Source of the DNA: AWTP1-9 sp035703165
GTDB taxonomy: Bacteria > Bacteroidota > Bacteroidia > Chitinophagales > Chitinophagaceae
Assembly: GCA_035703165.1 (NCBI GenBank)
Contig: DASSYR010000110.1
Span: 5,711 to 69,710, forward strand
Reading direction: 5' to 3'
Length of the DNA stretch: 64,000 nt
The translations under genes and the position numbers were made by a program. Positions 8,248 through 17,335 of the stretch are shown one piece after another (the first letter of the stretch is position 1; each line of letters begins with the position of its first letter). A model generated the notes under the pieces. The model was given only the letters and a program-made list of their open reading frames with translations. It searched no databases and had not been told where the DNA came from.

Positions 8248-11200
8248 ATGCAACTGAAAGGTTTGGTTCGTTTTTTTGCCCTTGCATTGATCGTTATATC
8301 ATTATACCAATTGCACTTTACCTGGGTAGTAAACAATCATGAAAACAAGATAAAAGCAAAAGCAGAAAAGTTTGTAAAAACGGCTCTCCCAAATGCCACT
8401 GCTGATTCAAAAGATTCTGCTCTTAAATTACGTACACGCCAATTGTTGGATAGTACAAGAGATATAACAGTAACTTATGGTGTTACCGGTTCTGTAAGTT
8501 ATCAAAAAGCCAAAGAGCAGGAGCTAAATCTTGGGCTGGATTTGCAGGGTGGTATGAGTGCTACGTTAAAAGTGGGTTTGGATGGTTTGGTTCGTTCCCT
8601 TAGCAACAATGCTCAGGATGTAAATCTTAATAAAGCAATTAATGCTGCTTTAAAACAGCAGGCTAACAGCGATGCTGATTTTGTAAGACTATTTGCTCAA
8701 GAGTACAAAAAACTTAATCCCAATGGTAAATTGGCGTCGCTATTTGCCGGAGCCTCCCAATCAAAAATAAAAGTTACCGATGATGATAACCAGGTTATAG
8801 CAAAAATAAGAGGCGAGGCTAATGATGCGGTTGAAAGGACTTATAAGGTATTACAAACCCGTGTGGACAAATTTGGGGTGGCACAACCAAGCATCAACTT
8901 GGACAAGTCAAAAGATATCATTACAGTTGAATTACCGGGGGTTGATAATGCGGAAAGAGTAAGAAAATACCTGCAATCAACCGCTAACCTGCAGTTTTTC
9001 GAATTATATACATATTCTCAGTTGTCGGATAATATCGTTCGTGCTGATCAGGCATTGGCCGCTTATTTAAAAGGAAATAACCCGTCTGTTGAAGATACTA
9101 CCTCCTCCGAAAGCAGTGATATTGCCAAAACTCTTGGGATAACTATAGACTCTAGCAAAAATGCCAGTGATACTTCCGGCAGAAAAGACAGCCTGACACT
9201 TTCCAGCGATAAACCTTTATTAAAATACTTCGTATCTCTTGCCCAGGGTTATGATTACGCTTTACCTGTGAATGTAAAAGATACTTCCAAATTAAATAAT
9301 TATTTAAACCTGGATATTGTAAAAAGCCAACTCCCGGCCAATTTAAAATTACTCTACGGTGTAACTGATAAGAAAAATGGTAAAAGCTCCAACACCCTTT
9401 TGCTATATCCGATAAAAACTTATAAAGCTGATGGTAGTGCTGAACTGGAAGGAGAACATATAACAGAAGCTGGTCAGGGCTTTGACGAAAAGGGAAAACC
9501 AGATATTGTGTTTAATATGGATAATGCAGGTGCCAGGATTTGGGCTAATATGACTAAGCGAAATGTTGGCAAACCTGTTGCGATTGTATTAGATAATACA
9601 GTTTATTCTGCACCCAACGTAATTAATGAAATTACAGGAGGTAATTCAAGCATTACCGGGAATTTTTCTTTGGAAGAAGCACAGGATTTAGCAAACATAT
9701 TAAAAACAGGTAAATTACCTGCTCCCGCTAAAATTGTTCAGGAGCAGGTAGTAGGCCCTACTTTAGGAAAAGAAGCTATTAAAGGAGGAACGATGGCGTT
9801 TGTTATTTCCTTCCTTATAATATTCGCCTTAATGCTGCTTTATTATAATACTTCTGGTTGGATTGCCAATATTGCTTTAATATTAAACTTACTGTTTACC
9901 ATCGGTGTACTAAGTGCTTTAGGTGCTACATTAACTGCCCCCGGTATTGCTGGTCTTGTGCTAACAATTGGTATGGCAGTGGATACAAACGTAATTATTT
10001 TTGAAAGGATAAAAGAAGAGCTTACGCATGGAAAAAGTTACCAGGCTGCGGTAGCAGACGGATATCGTCGTTCTTTGCCCCCTGTGTTGGATGCCCACAT
10101 AACCAGTTTTTTAACTGCGGGTATTTTGTTTTATTTTGGATTAGGGCCTGTGTTGGGATTTGCTACTACGCAAATGCTGGGTATCTCACTCTCACTTTTC
10201 TGTGGCATTCTTATATCTCGCTTAATTACTGATATTTTTACCAACAAGAAAAAGCATTTAGAATATTTTACAGCCATCAGTAAAAAAATATTCAAACACG
10301 CCAGTTTTAAATTTATTGAGTACCGAAAATATGCTTATGCAATTTCTGGTATTGTGTTATTGTTGGGTATTGCTTCTTTCTTTAACGGGTTTGACCAGGG
10401 AGTTGAGTTTAAAGGAGGAAGAAGTTACACTATATACTTTGGTACACCCATGAAAAATGATGCCATAAGAGATGAATTAAAAAAAGTGTTTGGAGAATAT
10501 CCTGTTGTAAAAACAGTTGGCGATAACAAAACACTAAACATAACTACTTCATTCAAAAAAGAAGACCCCTCTCCTACAGCCGATTCAACTGTTGAATCCG
10601 TTCTCTTTACCGGGTTAAAACCATATCTAAAAAACCAGGACGGTAGCGAAGTTTCTTTGAGTCAGTTTCAAACTAAGTTCAAAAAAAGTTCACAAACAGT
10701 ACAACCAACTATTTCAGATGATCTGAAAAAAGGAGCTGTTAAAGCTACTGTTTTTGCCCTGTTGATAATTTTCGTTTATATTTTCCTGCGTTTCCGCGAC
10801 TGGAGATACTCTCTTGGTACCATTGTGGCCTTATTCCATGATGTTTTTGTAACATTAGCCGTATTTTCTTTCTTTAGAAAAATAGTTCCTTTCCCTCTTG
10901 AAATTGATCAACATTTTATAGCAGCGGTGCTAACTGTTATCGGTTTCTCCATGAATGATACGGTAATTGTTTTTGATCGTATCAGGGAATATAGCCGTAC
11001 TCTGATAGGAGTTGACAAAGGTTCTATAATAAACCGTGCAATAAATGACACCTTAAGCCGCACCATCATGACGTCGCTAACTGTATTTCTTACCATACTT
11101 GTTCTCTTTATATTTGGTGGAGAAGTAACAAGAGGATTTGCTTTTGCTATGTTGGTAGGTGTAATTACCGGTACCTACTCGTCCATTTTTGTTGCAGCAC

Positions 11201-11289
11201 CAATTCTTGTTGACATGGCTAAAGAAAAACCATTGGGTACACCCGAGCACGATAAAACCATGGCTAAAGCAAGACATTCCATCAGCTAG
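8248..11289 (+). CDS. secDF: Protein translocase fusion SecDF
   Basis: A single 1013-residue polypeptide joining SecD (N-terminal half) and SecF (C-terminal half). It is the proton-driven motor that pulls exported proteins out of SecYEG. SecD signatures are LNLGLDLQGGMSA near residue 95, a long periplasmic P1 region, and DTNVIIFERIKEEL in the membrane domain. SecF signatures are FNGFDQGVEFKGGRSY and NDTVIVFDRIREY. Twelve membrane helices are expected and hydrophobic blocks are visible in both halves. Fused SecDF is usual in Bacteroidota. It is transcribed alone and followed by a strong terminator. Confidence 0.97.
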   Translation: MQLKGLVRFFALALIVISLYQLHFTWVVNNHENKIKAKAEKFVKTALPNATADSKDSALKLRTRQLLDSTRDITVTYGVTGSVSYQKAKEQELNLGLDLQGGMSATLKVGLDGLVRSLSNNAQDVNLNKAINAALKQQANSDADFVRLFAQEYKKLNPNGKLASLFAGASQSKIKVTDDDNQVIAKIRGEANDAVERTYKVLQTRVDKFGVAQPSINLDKSKDIITVELPGVDNAERVRKYLQSTANLQFFELYTYSQLSDNIVRADQALAAYLKGNNPSVEDTTSSESSDIAKTLGITIDSSKNASDTSGRKDSLTLSSDKPLLKYFVSLAQGYDYALPVNVKDTSKLNNYLNLDIVKSQLPANLKLLYGVTDKKNGKSSNTLLLYPIKTYKADGSAELEGEHITEAGQGFDEKGKPDIVFNMDNAGARIWANMTKRNVGKPVAIVLDNTVYSAPNVINEITGGNSSITGNFSLEEAQDLANILKTGKLPAPAKIVQEQVVGPTLGKEAIKGGTMAFVISFLIIFALMLLYYNTSGWIANIALILNLLFTIGVLSALGATLTAPGIAGLVLTIGMAVDTNVIIFERIKEELTHGKSYQAAVADGYRRSLPPVLDAHITSFLTAGILFYFGLGPVLGFATTQMLGISLSLFCGILISRLITDIFTNKKKHLEYFTAISKKIFKHASFKFIEYRKYAYAISGIVLLLGIASFFNGFDQGVEFKGGRSYTIYFGTPMKNDAIRDELKKVFGEYPVVKTVGDNKTLNITTSFKKEDPSPTADSTVESVLFTGLKPYLKNQDGSEVSLSQFQTKFKKSSQTVQPTISDDLKKGAVKATVFALLIIFVYIFLRFRDWRYSLGTIVALFHDVFVTLAVFSFFRKIVPFPLEIDQHFIAAVLTVIGFSMNDTVIVFDRIREYSRTLIGVDKGSIINRAINDTLSRTIMTSLTVFLTILVLFIFGGEVTRGFAFAMLVGVITGTYSSIFVAAPILVDMAKEKPLGTPEHDKTMAKARHSIS

Positions 11290-11317
11290 TACTACTTGCC
11301 ATACCAATTGCTTAACC

Positions 11318-11345
11318 AGTCCTCCTTTACGGGAGGACTTTTTTT
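11318..11345 (+). terminator. Intrinsic terminator of secDF
   Basis: Stem AGTCCTCC (11318-11325) / GGAGGACT (11332-11339), 6-base loop, followed by a run of seven T from 11339 to 11345. A textbook rho-independent terminator 29 bases after the secDF stop. Confidence 0.9.
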
Positions 11346-11405
11346 ATGCCACGAATTACATAAAATGCTTGGTTTTATTTATTTTCACGGAATATTAAAT
11401 AACGA

Positions 11406-12014
11406 ATGAAAGCATTTGGAAGCAGAGCCTTTAGAGTAGGAAAAGAAAAACTAACCGAAACAGTGTGCTCCTATTGCCAGACTAAAGGCGGTGTAGAAAT
11501 GTATATTTTTTCCCGCTATTATCATTTTCTCGGCATCCCTTTTTACCCACACCGAAAAGGTGGCGCAATTATGTGTAACAATTGTAAACACATAACTCAT
11601 TCCAAACAATTTAGCTTAGATATAACTGAATTGTACAAAGAAATTCGAAATAAGTTTAAGGCACCCTTATGGCAATATTTTGGTACTATTTCAGTAAGTG
11701 CCCTTTTTATCGTTTTCCTCATTATTAAATTAATTACCTACCAAACCGTATCATTAAACAAGTTCATGACAGGTATTCGTTCTGATAACATTTACCGATA
11801 TTCTCTTTCGCCTTCCCGCTATACCTTCTGGAAAGTTACCCGAACCAGTAATGACAGTATTTACATAATTTCTTCCAATTATGAATTTAGTGGTGCAACC
11901 CCCAGCCGCTTGAACTTTGGCAAACCGGGCTTTTTCGACAGCACGGAAAAACTCTTTCTTAAAAGCGATTTCCGAAAAGAGTTTGAAGACAAAAAAATAA
12001 AAAGAGTGAGATAG
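11406..12014 (+). CDS. Zinc-ribbon membrane protein of unknown function
   Basis: 202 residues. An N-terminal treble-clef/zinc-ribbon-like pair CSYC (about 21-24) and CNNC (about 57-60) is separated by a Tyr/His-rich segment (YYHFLGIPFYPHRKGG) that recalls the zinc_ribbon_15 family. One membrane helix follows at about 96-117, then a basic soluble tail of about 85 residues. The ribbon is probably cytosolic. I do not recognise a specific function. It is convergent with the IscA-type gene, the two stop codons being directly adjacent (12014/12015). Confidence 0.6.
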   Translation: MKAFGSRAFRVGKEKLTETVCSYCQTKGGVEMYIFSRYYHFLGIPFYPHRKGGAIMCNNCKHITHSKQFSLDITELYKEIRNKFKAPLWQYFGTISVSALFIVFLIIKLITYQTVSLNKFMTGIRSDNIYRYSLSPSRYTFWKVTRTSNDSIYIISSNYEFSGATPSRLNFGKPGFFDSTEKLFLKSDFRKEFEDKKIKRVR

Positions 12015-12359
12015 CTAAACCGCAAAAGAAGTTCCACAGCCACAAGTAGAAGTAGCATTGGGATTTTTAAATACAAACCCCCGGGCATTCAATCCATCAT
12101 TAAAATCAACCTCCATACCCATAAGATAAATACCATGGGCTTTGTTCATAATTATGCTTATCCCATCTACAACAAACACCTCATCATTATTTCCTATATT
12201 ATCAAAATCAAGAACATAAGTCATGCCTGAACAACCTCCTCCCTTCACCCCCACACGCAGGTATTGAGATTGCGACTTGTCGTCTTCTTTCATTAACCGT
12301 TTCACCTCCTTAATGGCTGAATCAGAAAAATTTACAGGTGTTGTAAATGTTGTTTCCAT
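12015..12359 (-). CDS. A-type iron-sulfur cluster carrier (IscA/SufA/ErpA family)
   Basis: 114 residues, the standard length. The three cluster-binding cysteines are Cys43 in GGGCSGMTY and Cys106/Cys108 in STCGCGTSF. These proteins accept Fe-S clusters from a scaffold and pass them to apo-enzymes. Which paralogue (IscA, SufA or ErpA) it is cannot be decided from sequence alone; no suf or isc genes are adjacent, although hscB occurs at 42.9 kb. Confidence 0.92.
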   Translation of the reverse strand: METTFTTPVNFSDSAIKEVKRLMKEDDKSQSQYLRVGVKGGGCSGMTYVLDFDNIGNNDEVFVVDGISIIMNKAHGIYLMGMEVDFNDGLNARGFVFKNPNATSTCGCGTSFAV

Positions 12360-12545
12360 TGCTGCTACAAGTTTTTACAAAGATAAAAAAAAATAAATTG
12401 GTATTGATAATACCATTTTTTCCAGTTACGAATAAACAAATATTTTACAATGCGTATGCTTTTAATTGATTAAATTTTAAACATATTTGTTGGCAAACGG
12501 CGACTATTCCTCTTTCACCTATTTTTGCAATTAAACTATGATAAC

Positions 12546-13079
12546 ATGGATGTAACAACCATGATAATATTATTGCTTATCGGAGTTATTGGAATAGGCG
12601 TTTTATATTTTATGAATGCGGAAAAAAAAGCAACAAAGGAAAAAAATAAGAAAAACAATATAACTACACCCATCAGCCCGGAAACAATGAAACTTAAATT
12701 ACAAGCATACGAAAGGCTAACCATACTTACAGAAAGAATCGGGCTTTCTAACTTAATAACAAGATTTAATACCGAAGGTTTTACAGCCAGGCAATTGCAA
12801 ACAGCAATAATTGACGCTATTAAAACAGAATATGAATATAATATAAGCCAACAAATATATGTTACCAGGCAGATTTGGGAAGCTATTACAAACCTGAAAG
12901 AACAAAACATTTTTATTATAAATCAAATTGCAGATACCCTGCCTGAAAATGCAACCGCTATGGACTTAAGTAAGTCCATCTTACATTTTTTAAACATAGA
13001 TAGCAATGCTTCATTACAGCCGATTGTACTGCGGGCATTAAATAATGAAGCCAAACAACTGATGGAACAGTTATCGTAA
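12546..13079 (+). CDS. Single-helix membrane-anchored protein of unknown function
   Basis: 177 residues: an N-terminal membrane helix (about 5-22, MIILLLIGVIGIGVLYF), a Lys-rich linker, then a helical soluble domain with ERLTILTERIGLSNLITRF and a C-terminal part rich in Leu/Ala. The ATG at 12546 is preferred; the open frame extends to a TTG at 12525 with no added similarity. It ends 10 bases before the mutase gene and is probably its operon partner. No family recognised; a role in the mutase pathway would be guesswork. Confidence 0.6.
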   Translation: MDVTTMIILLLIGVIGIGVLYFMNAEKKATKEKNKKNNITTPISPETMKLKLQAYERLTILTERIGLSNLITRFNTEGFTARQLQTAIIDAIKTEYEYNISQQIYVTRQIWEAITNLKEQNIFIINQIADTLPENATAMDLSKSILHFLNIDSNASLQPIVLRALNNEAKQLMEQLS

Positions 13080-13089
13080 ATTGATTATT

Positions 13090-14634
13090 ATGACAGAAAA
13101 GAAAGTTTTCACTGATAGTGGTATTGAAATAAAAAAAATCTATACGGAAGCCGGTAAAGAATTGCCGGGAGTTTTTCCCTTTACCCGCGGCGTACAACCG
13201 GATATGTACCGGGGTAAATTATGGACCATGCGGCAATATGCCGGTTTTTCTACTGCTGAAGAAAGTAATAAAAGATATCATTACTTGTTATCTCAGGGGG
13301 TTATGGGGCTTAGTGTGGCCTTTGACCTGCCAACTCAAATAGGTTATGATAGCGATCACCCATTAGCGGAAGGAGAAGTGGGTAAAGTAGGCGTAGCTAT
13401 AGATTCCATGGAAGACATGCAAAAGCTCTTCAAAGGAATAAAATTAGAAGACGTTTCTACTTCCATGACCATTAACGCTACCGGTTTTATTTTGCTGGCG
13501 TTATACGTGGCTCTGGCAAAACAACAAGGGGCTGATTTAAGTAAGATAAACGGAACGATACAAAACGATATTCTTAAAGAATATGCTGCCAGGGGAACCT
13601 ATATTTATCCACCCAAACCTTCTATGCGCATCATTACAGATATTTTTGAATGGTGCAGTAAAGAACTCCCCAAATGGAATACGATTTCCATTAGTGGCTA
13701 CCATATACGGGAAGCAGGAAGTACAGCCGTACAGGAAGTTGCTTTTACCCTGAGCAATGGTAAAGCCTATGTAAAAGCAGCATTGGAAAAAGGTCTGGAT
13801 ATAAATGTTTTTGGCAAACGACTCTCCTTCTTTTTTAATGCCCACAATCATTTATTTGAAGAAATAGCCAAATTCCGTGCAGCCAGAAGAATGTGGGCAA
13901 AAATAATGAAAGAACTTGGTGCAACTGATGATAAAGCCTTAATGCTTCGTTTTCATACTCAAACCGGTGGCAGTACATTAACAGCCAGGCAACCATTAAA
14001 CAATATTACAAGAGTTACCATTCAAACATTATCTGCTGTGCTGGGAGGCACCCAGAGCCTGCATACAAATAGTTATGACGAAGCATTGAGCTTACCTACA
14101 GAAGATGCAGCCAGGATAGCATTACGTACACAACAAATAGTAGCCCATGAAAGCGGCGCCCCGGATACTGTTGACCCTTTAGCCGGTTCTTATTTTATTG
14201 AGGCACTGACTGATGAAGTTGAAGCAAAAGCATGGGAGCTAATAAATAAAATTGATGCAATGGGTGGAAGTGTTAGCGCTATAGAAGAAGGGTTTATTCA
14301 AAATGAAATTGCCCGAAGCGCATACGAATATCAACGCAACATTGAAACTGGCGAAAAAATCATTGTCGGTATAAACAAATTTCAATCTGACGAAACCAAT
14401 GCCATTCCCGTTTTAAAAATTGATGACAGTATTCGTAATGTACAAATTGGGAATCTTACAAAATTAAAAACGACACGTGATAATATCCTCGTAAAAAAAT
14501 GTTTACAAACACTCAATAATAGAGCAACCAGTGGAGAAAATATAATGCCATCCGTGCTGGATGCGGTAGAAAAGAAATGCACCCTTGGCGAAATAGCAGA
14601 TGAACTAAGAAATGTTTTCGGCGAATACAAATAG
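13090..14634 (+). CDS. Methylmalonyl-CoA mutase-type catalytic (large) subunit without B12 domain
   Basis: 514 residues covering only the CoA-binding TIM barrel of acyl-CoA mutases. The motifs FPFTRG, WTMRQYAGFSTAEESN, NDILKEYAARGTY, SISGYHIREAG and GGTQSLHTNSYDEALSLPTE are all present. By eye-alignment to the Propionibacterium enzyme, the substrate-carboxylate pair Tyr89/Arg207 is kept (here Tyr50 and Arg168), pointing to methylmalonyl-CoA rather than isobutyryl-CoA. The CoA-contact Tyr75 is Gln36. The protein ends at GEIADELRNVFGEYK, exactly where the barrel ends in longer enzymes, and the cobalamin domain (DxHxxG) is absent. A separate small subunit must be encoded elsewhere. The ATG at 13090 is preferred over an in-frame TTG at 13081. 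Confidence 0.88.
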   Translation: MTEKKVFTDSGIEIKKIYTEAGKELPGVFPFTRGVQPDMYRGKLWTMRQYAGFSTAEESNKRYHYLLSQGVMGLSVAFDLPTQIGYDSDHPLAEGEVGKVGVAIDSMEDMQKLFKGIKLEDVSTSMTINATGFILLALYVALAKQQGADLSKINGTIQNDILKEYAARGTYIYPPKPSMRIITDIFEWCSKELPKWNTISISGYHIREAGSTAVQEVAFTLSNGKAYVKAALEKGLDINVFGKRLSFFFNAHNHLFEEIAKFRAARRMWAKIMKELGATDDKALMLRFHTQTGGSTLTARQPLNNITRVTIQTLSAVLGGTQSLHTNSYDEALSLPTEDAARIALRTQQIVAHESGAPDTVDPLAGSYFIEALTDEVEAKAWELINKIDAMGGSVSAIEEGFIQNEIARSAYEYQRNIETGEKIIVGINKFQSDETNAIPVLKIDDSIRNVQIGNLTKLKTTRDNILVKKCLQTLNNRATSGENIMPSVLDAVEKKCTLGEIADELRNVFGEYK

Positions 14635-14928
14635 AAATCTACTTACTAAACATCTTCTCAAAAAAAATTTGCACGTTGTCTATTATACGTTTATCCCATT
14701 CGTTGATCTACGATTTTAAAATCTATCCCGTAAAGTTTTCCACATAATTAAGTAAAAAATACCATTTGGTATAGTTGTTGAACATTTTATACTCAAAAAA
14801 AATATTATTATAAACCGGGGTAATCCGCTGGTTTGGTTTCTCCTTAGCTAACCAATCACAAATTTATTTATCTGAATCTTTTCATTTTTTAGCAACTTTT
14901 TATTTGTTATTATTCTTAATATATCAGT

Positions 14929-15291
14929 ATGAAAACGCCCTTCTTTCTCCTAAGCACATTTTTATTTATGCTTAGTAGTTGCTATTACGATGTAGAAAAA
15001 GAACTCTACCCTCCATCTTTGTGCGACACAACGAATCTAACCTTTTCTTCAGCGATTGTTCCCATAATACAAAAAAACTGCGTTAGTTGTCATAACACTC
15101 TTTCTCCTGGTGGAAATATTATTTTGGATACTTATGGCGGCGTCAGCGCTGCAGCCTCATCAGGAAAATTATATGGAAGCATTACATACAGTGCTGGTTA
15201 TTCGCCTATGCCACCAGGTGGCACAAAACTTAGCAATTGCGATTTAACCAAAATAAATAAATGGATTAATAACGGGATACTTAATAATTAA
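14929..15291 (+). CDS. Small c-type cytochrome-like lipoprotein
   Basis: 120 residues with an N-terminal signal ending in LSSC (Cys18), so it is probably an exported lipoprotein. One haem-attachment motif CVSCH is encoded at 15079-15093 and a likely axial-Met segment YSPMPPGG follows about 40 residues later, then a helix KINKWINNGIL. This layout is that of monohaem c-type cytochrome domains found fused to many Bacteroidota surface proteins. It is the first gene of a five-gene run in which the next start is 4 bases after its stop. An electron-transfer role is inferred from the motif only. Confidence 0.72.
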   Translation: MKTPFFLLSTFLFMLSSCYYDVEKELYPPSLCDTTNLTFSSAIVPIIQKNCVSCHNTLSPGGNIILDTYGGVSAAASSGKLYGSITYSAGYSPMPPGGTKLSNCDLTKINKWINNGILNN

Positions 15292-15295
15292 CCTT

Positions 15296-15736
15296 ATGAA
15301 CAAAAAACAAATTATCCTTTTTATACTGTTCACGGCAATTGCCTGCAGCAGCTATTATGCATACACGGAGTACAATAGAAAAACTCCTGATTTAAAAAAC
15401 ATAAAAGCAGATGAAACAATAACAGCTACTGAATTAATTGATCAGTTTGTAAATAATGAACAAAAAACCAATAACAAATACTTCAACAAGATTTTATCTG
15501 TTACCGGAATTATTAAAGAAATACAAAAAAGCGATAGCATAAATACAGTAGTAATTGGCGATACTACGAGCATGAATAGCGTAAGATGCACTATGGATAT
15601 GCTTCATCAGAAGCAAGCAACAATTTTGACAACAGGCACCATAGTAACCATAAAAGGTATATGTACCGGATTTAACCCGGACGAATTACTTGGCTCAGAT
15701 GTTGTTTTAAACAGATGTTTCATACAATCAAAATAG
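15296..15736 (+). CDS. Membrane-anchored OB-fold protein (tRNA_anti-like)
   Basis: 146 residues with one N-terminal hydrophobic anchor (about 5-19), then a domain of the tRNA_anti-like OB-fold type: TATELIDQFVNNEQKTNNKY, YFNKILSVTGIIKEI, and a later GTIVTIKGICTGF. Despite the family name, these exported versions are not known to bind tRNA. It starts 4 bases after the haem lipoprotein gene and precedes the YceI gene, so it is part of the same transcript. Function unknown. Confidence 0.65.
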   Translation: MNKKQIILFILFTAIACSSYYAYTEYNRKTPDLKNIKADETITATELIDQFVNNEQKTNNKYFNKILSVTGIIKEIQKSDSINTVVIGDTTSMNSVRCTMDMLHQKQATILTTGTIVTIKGICTGFNPDELLGSDVVLNRCFIQSK

Positions 15737-15758
15737 ATTCATCATAAAAATTCAAACT

Positions 15759-16322
15759 ATGAAAAAGCCATTTCTAATATTACCAGTGCTATTAATTGCC
15801 TCTATTATTGCGGCAGGGCAGGATAAATATTTTACCAAAACAGGAAAAATATTTTTTAAATGCACTCAAACTTCCTCAATTGAAAAAATAGAAGCGGTTA
15901 ACAACAGCGCTACATGCGTACTCGACACTAAAACAGGGAATATGCAATTTGCCGTTTTAATGAAAGGATTTGAATTTGAAAGAGCCTTAATGGAAGAGCA
16001 TTTTAATGAAAACTACGTGGAAAGTGTAAAATTTCCCCGTAGTGAATTTAGAGGACAAGTAATAAATAACAACGAAATTAATTACTCCAAAGACGGAAGT
16101 TACTCCATAAAAGTAAAAGGAACATTAACCATACATGGAGTAACAAAAGATGTAGAAACCGACGGAATATTACAAGTAAAACAAGGCAAATTGTTCACAA
16201 ATGCAATTTTTAATATCAAATTATCAGATTACAAAATTAGCATCCCATCCGTGGTAAGCGACAAGATATCAAACACCGTAAATATATCTGTGGATTGCAC
16301 GTTGGAATCCTTAAACAAATAA
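15759..16322 (+). CDS. YceI family periplasmic protein
   Basis: 187 residues with a cleavable signal peptide (about 1-19) and a single YceI domain, a lipocalin-like barrel that binds isoprenoid quinone-like lipids in the characterised members. Recognisable stretches are KTGNMQFAVLMKGFEF, VKFPRSEFRG, and YSIKVKGTLTIHGVTKDV. It sits in the middle of the haem/OB/DUF5777/SprB run. A role in handling a lipid or quinone for the neighbouring haem proteins is a plausible inference, not shown by sequence. Confidence 0.8.
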   Translation: MKKPFLILPVLLIASIIAAGQDKYFTKTGKIFFKCTQTSSIEKIEAVNNSATCVLDTKTGNMQFAVLMKGFEFERALMEEHFNENYVESVKFPRSEFRGQVINNNEINYSKDGSYSIKVKGTLTIHGVTKDVETDGILQVKQGKLFTNAIFNIKLSDYKISIPSVVSDKISNTVNISVDCTLESLNK

Positions 16323-16347
16323 ACATTGTTCTACCATTACCAATAAA

Positions 16348-17253
16348 ATGAAAATGAAAAAAGTTTTTAAAAGAATCTTAATCCTGTTCTTAATTTTTTC
16401 TGAAACAAAAAATTTGTTTGCGCAGGGTGTTGATTTATTAAAGCTGGTGGAAGAAGATAAACCTAAAAAAACATACGTTGATTACGCATTTAAATCACCT
16501 CGGGTAATCAATTCGCATAGTATAGAAATGGTAAAACCCGGGGTACTAGATTTTAGAGTACTTCATCGTTTTGGTAATATAAACAAAGGGCTGTATGAGT
16601 TTTTTGGCTTGGATCAAGCTACTATCAGGCTGGGGCTTGATTATGGCATATCCAGAAACCTGACACTTGGAGTTGGACGTAGTAGTTATAAAAAAGAAAT
16701 AGATAGCTATTTAAAATTTCGTGTAATACACCAGGCTAAAGGCCCCTACTCGATTCCGTTCTCGGTATTAGTAGTGGCAGGAAGTACAATAAACATGCTT
16801 AGAGCGAATGACCCCAATAGAAAAAATTATTACACATCCAGGTTGGCATACTATTATCAATTACTTATTGGTAGCAAGATTACCGAAGGTTTCAGCCTTC
16901 AATTTTCACCAACCGTTGTGCATCGTAACCTGGTGCCCACAGCAAACGATCCACACGATTTATATGCAGCAGGTGTCGGGGCAAGAATTAAATTAAGCAA
17001 AAGAACCTCTTTTAATGTTGATTATTACTACGTAGTTAATCAGAATCCCACGTTAAACCTGCAAAACCCGTTGTCTATTGGATTTGATATTGAAACCGGT
17101 GGTCACGTTTTTCAATTTCATGTTACCAATGCATTGGGCATGAACGAACGAGCTTTCCTAACTGAAACCGCAAATAAGTGGAGTAAAGGCGATATACAGA
17201 TTGGATTTAATATTTCCAGGGCTTTTCAAATCAAGAAAAAAAGAAAATCATAA
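16348..17253 (+). CDS. DUF5777-like outer-membrane beta-barrel protein
   Basis: 301 residues with a signal peptide ending at about LFAQ (26). The rest alternates short amphipathic strands with turns, with the pattern SHSIEMVKPGVLDFRVLHRF and ATIRLGLDYGISRNLTLGVG near the N terminus, as in DUF5777 proteins. An outer-membrane barrel is likely. In Bacteroidota this family is commonly seen beside YceI and c-type cytochrome genes, as here. Function unknown. Two in-frame ATGs (16348, 16354) are equally possible. Confidence 0.65.
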   Translation: MKMKKVFKRILILFLIFSETKNLFAQGVDLLKLVEEDKPKKTYVDYAFKSPRVINSHSIEMVKPGVLDFRVLHRFGNINKGLYEFFGLDQATIRLGLDYGISRNLTLGVGRSSYKKEIDSYLKFRVIHQAKGPYSIPFSVLVVAGSTINMLRANDPNRKNYYTSRLAYYYQLLIGSKITEGFSLQFSPTVVHRNLVPTANDPHDLYAAGVGARIKLSKRTSFNVDYYYVVNQNPTLNLQNPLSIGFDIETGGHVFQFHVTNALGMNERAFLTETANKWSKGDIQIGFNISRAFQIKKKRKS

Positions 17254-17335
17254 CTAGTTTAGAACGTATTCATGCTATCCGAACCACCTAATCATTATTT
17301 ATTGATTTTTATTAAAACACCTAAAATGATTTTTT

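Noticed and set aside
13090..14634. Mutase gene as a truncated pseudogene
   Set aside because: It ends exactly at the barrel domain boundary with intact motifs, as separate-subunit mutases do.
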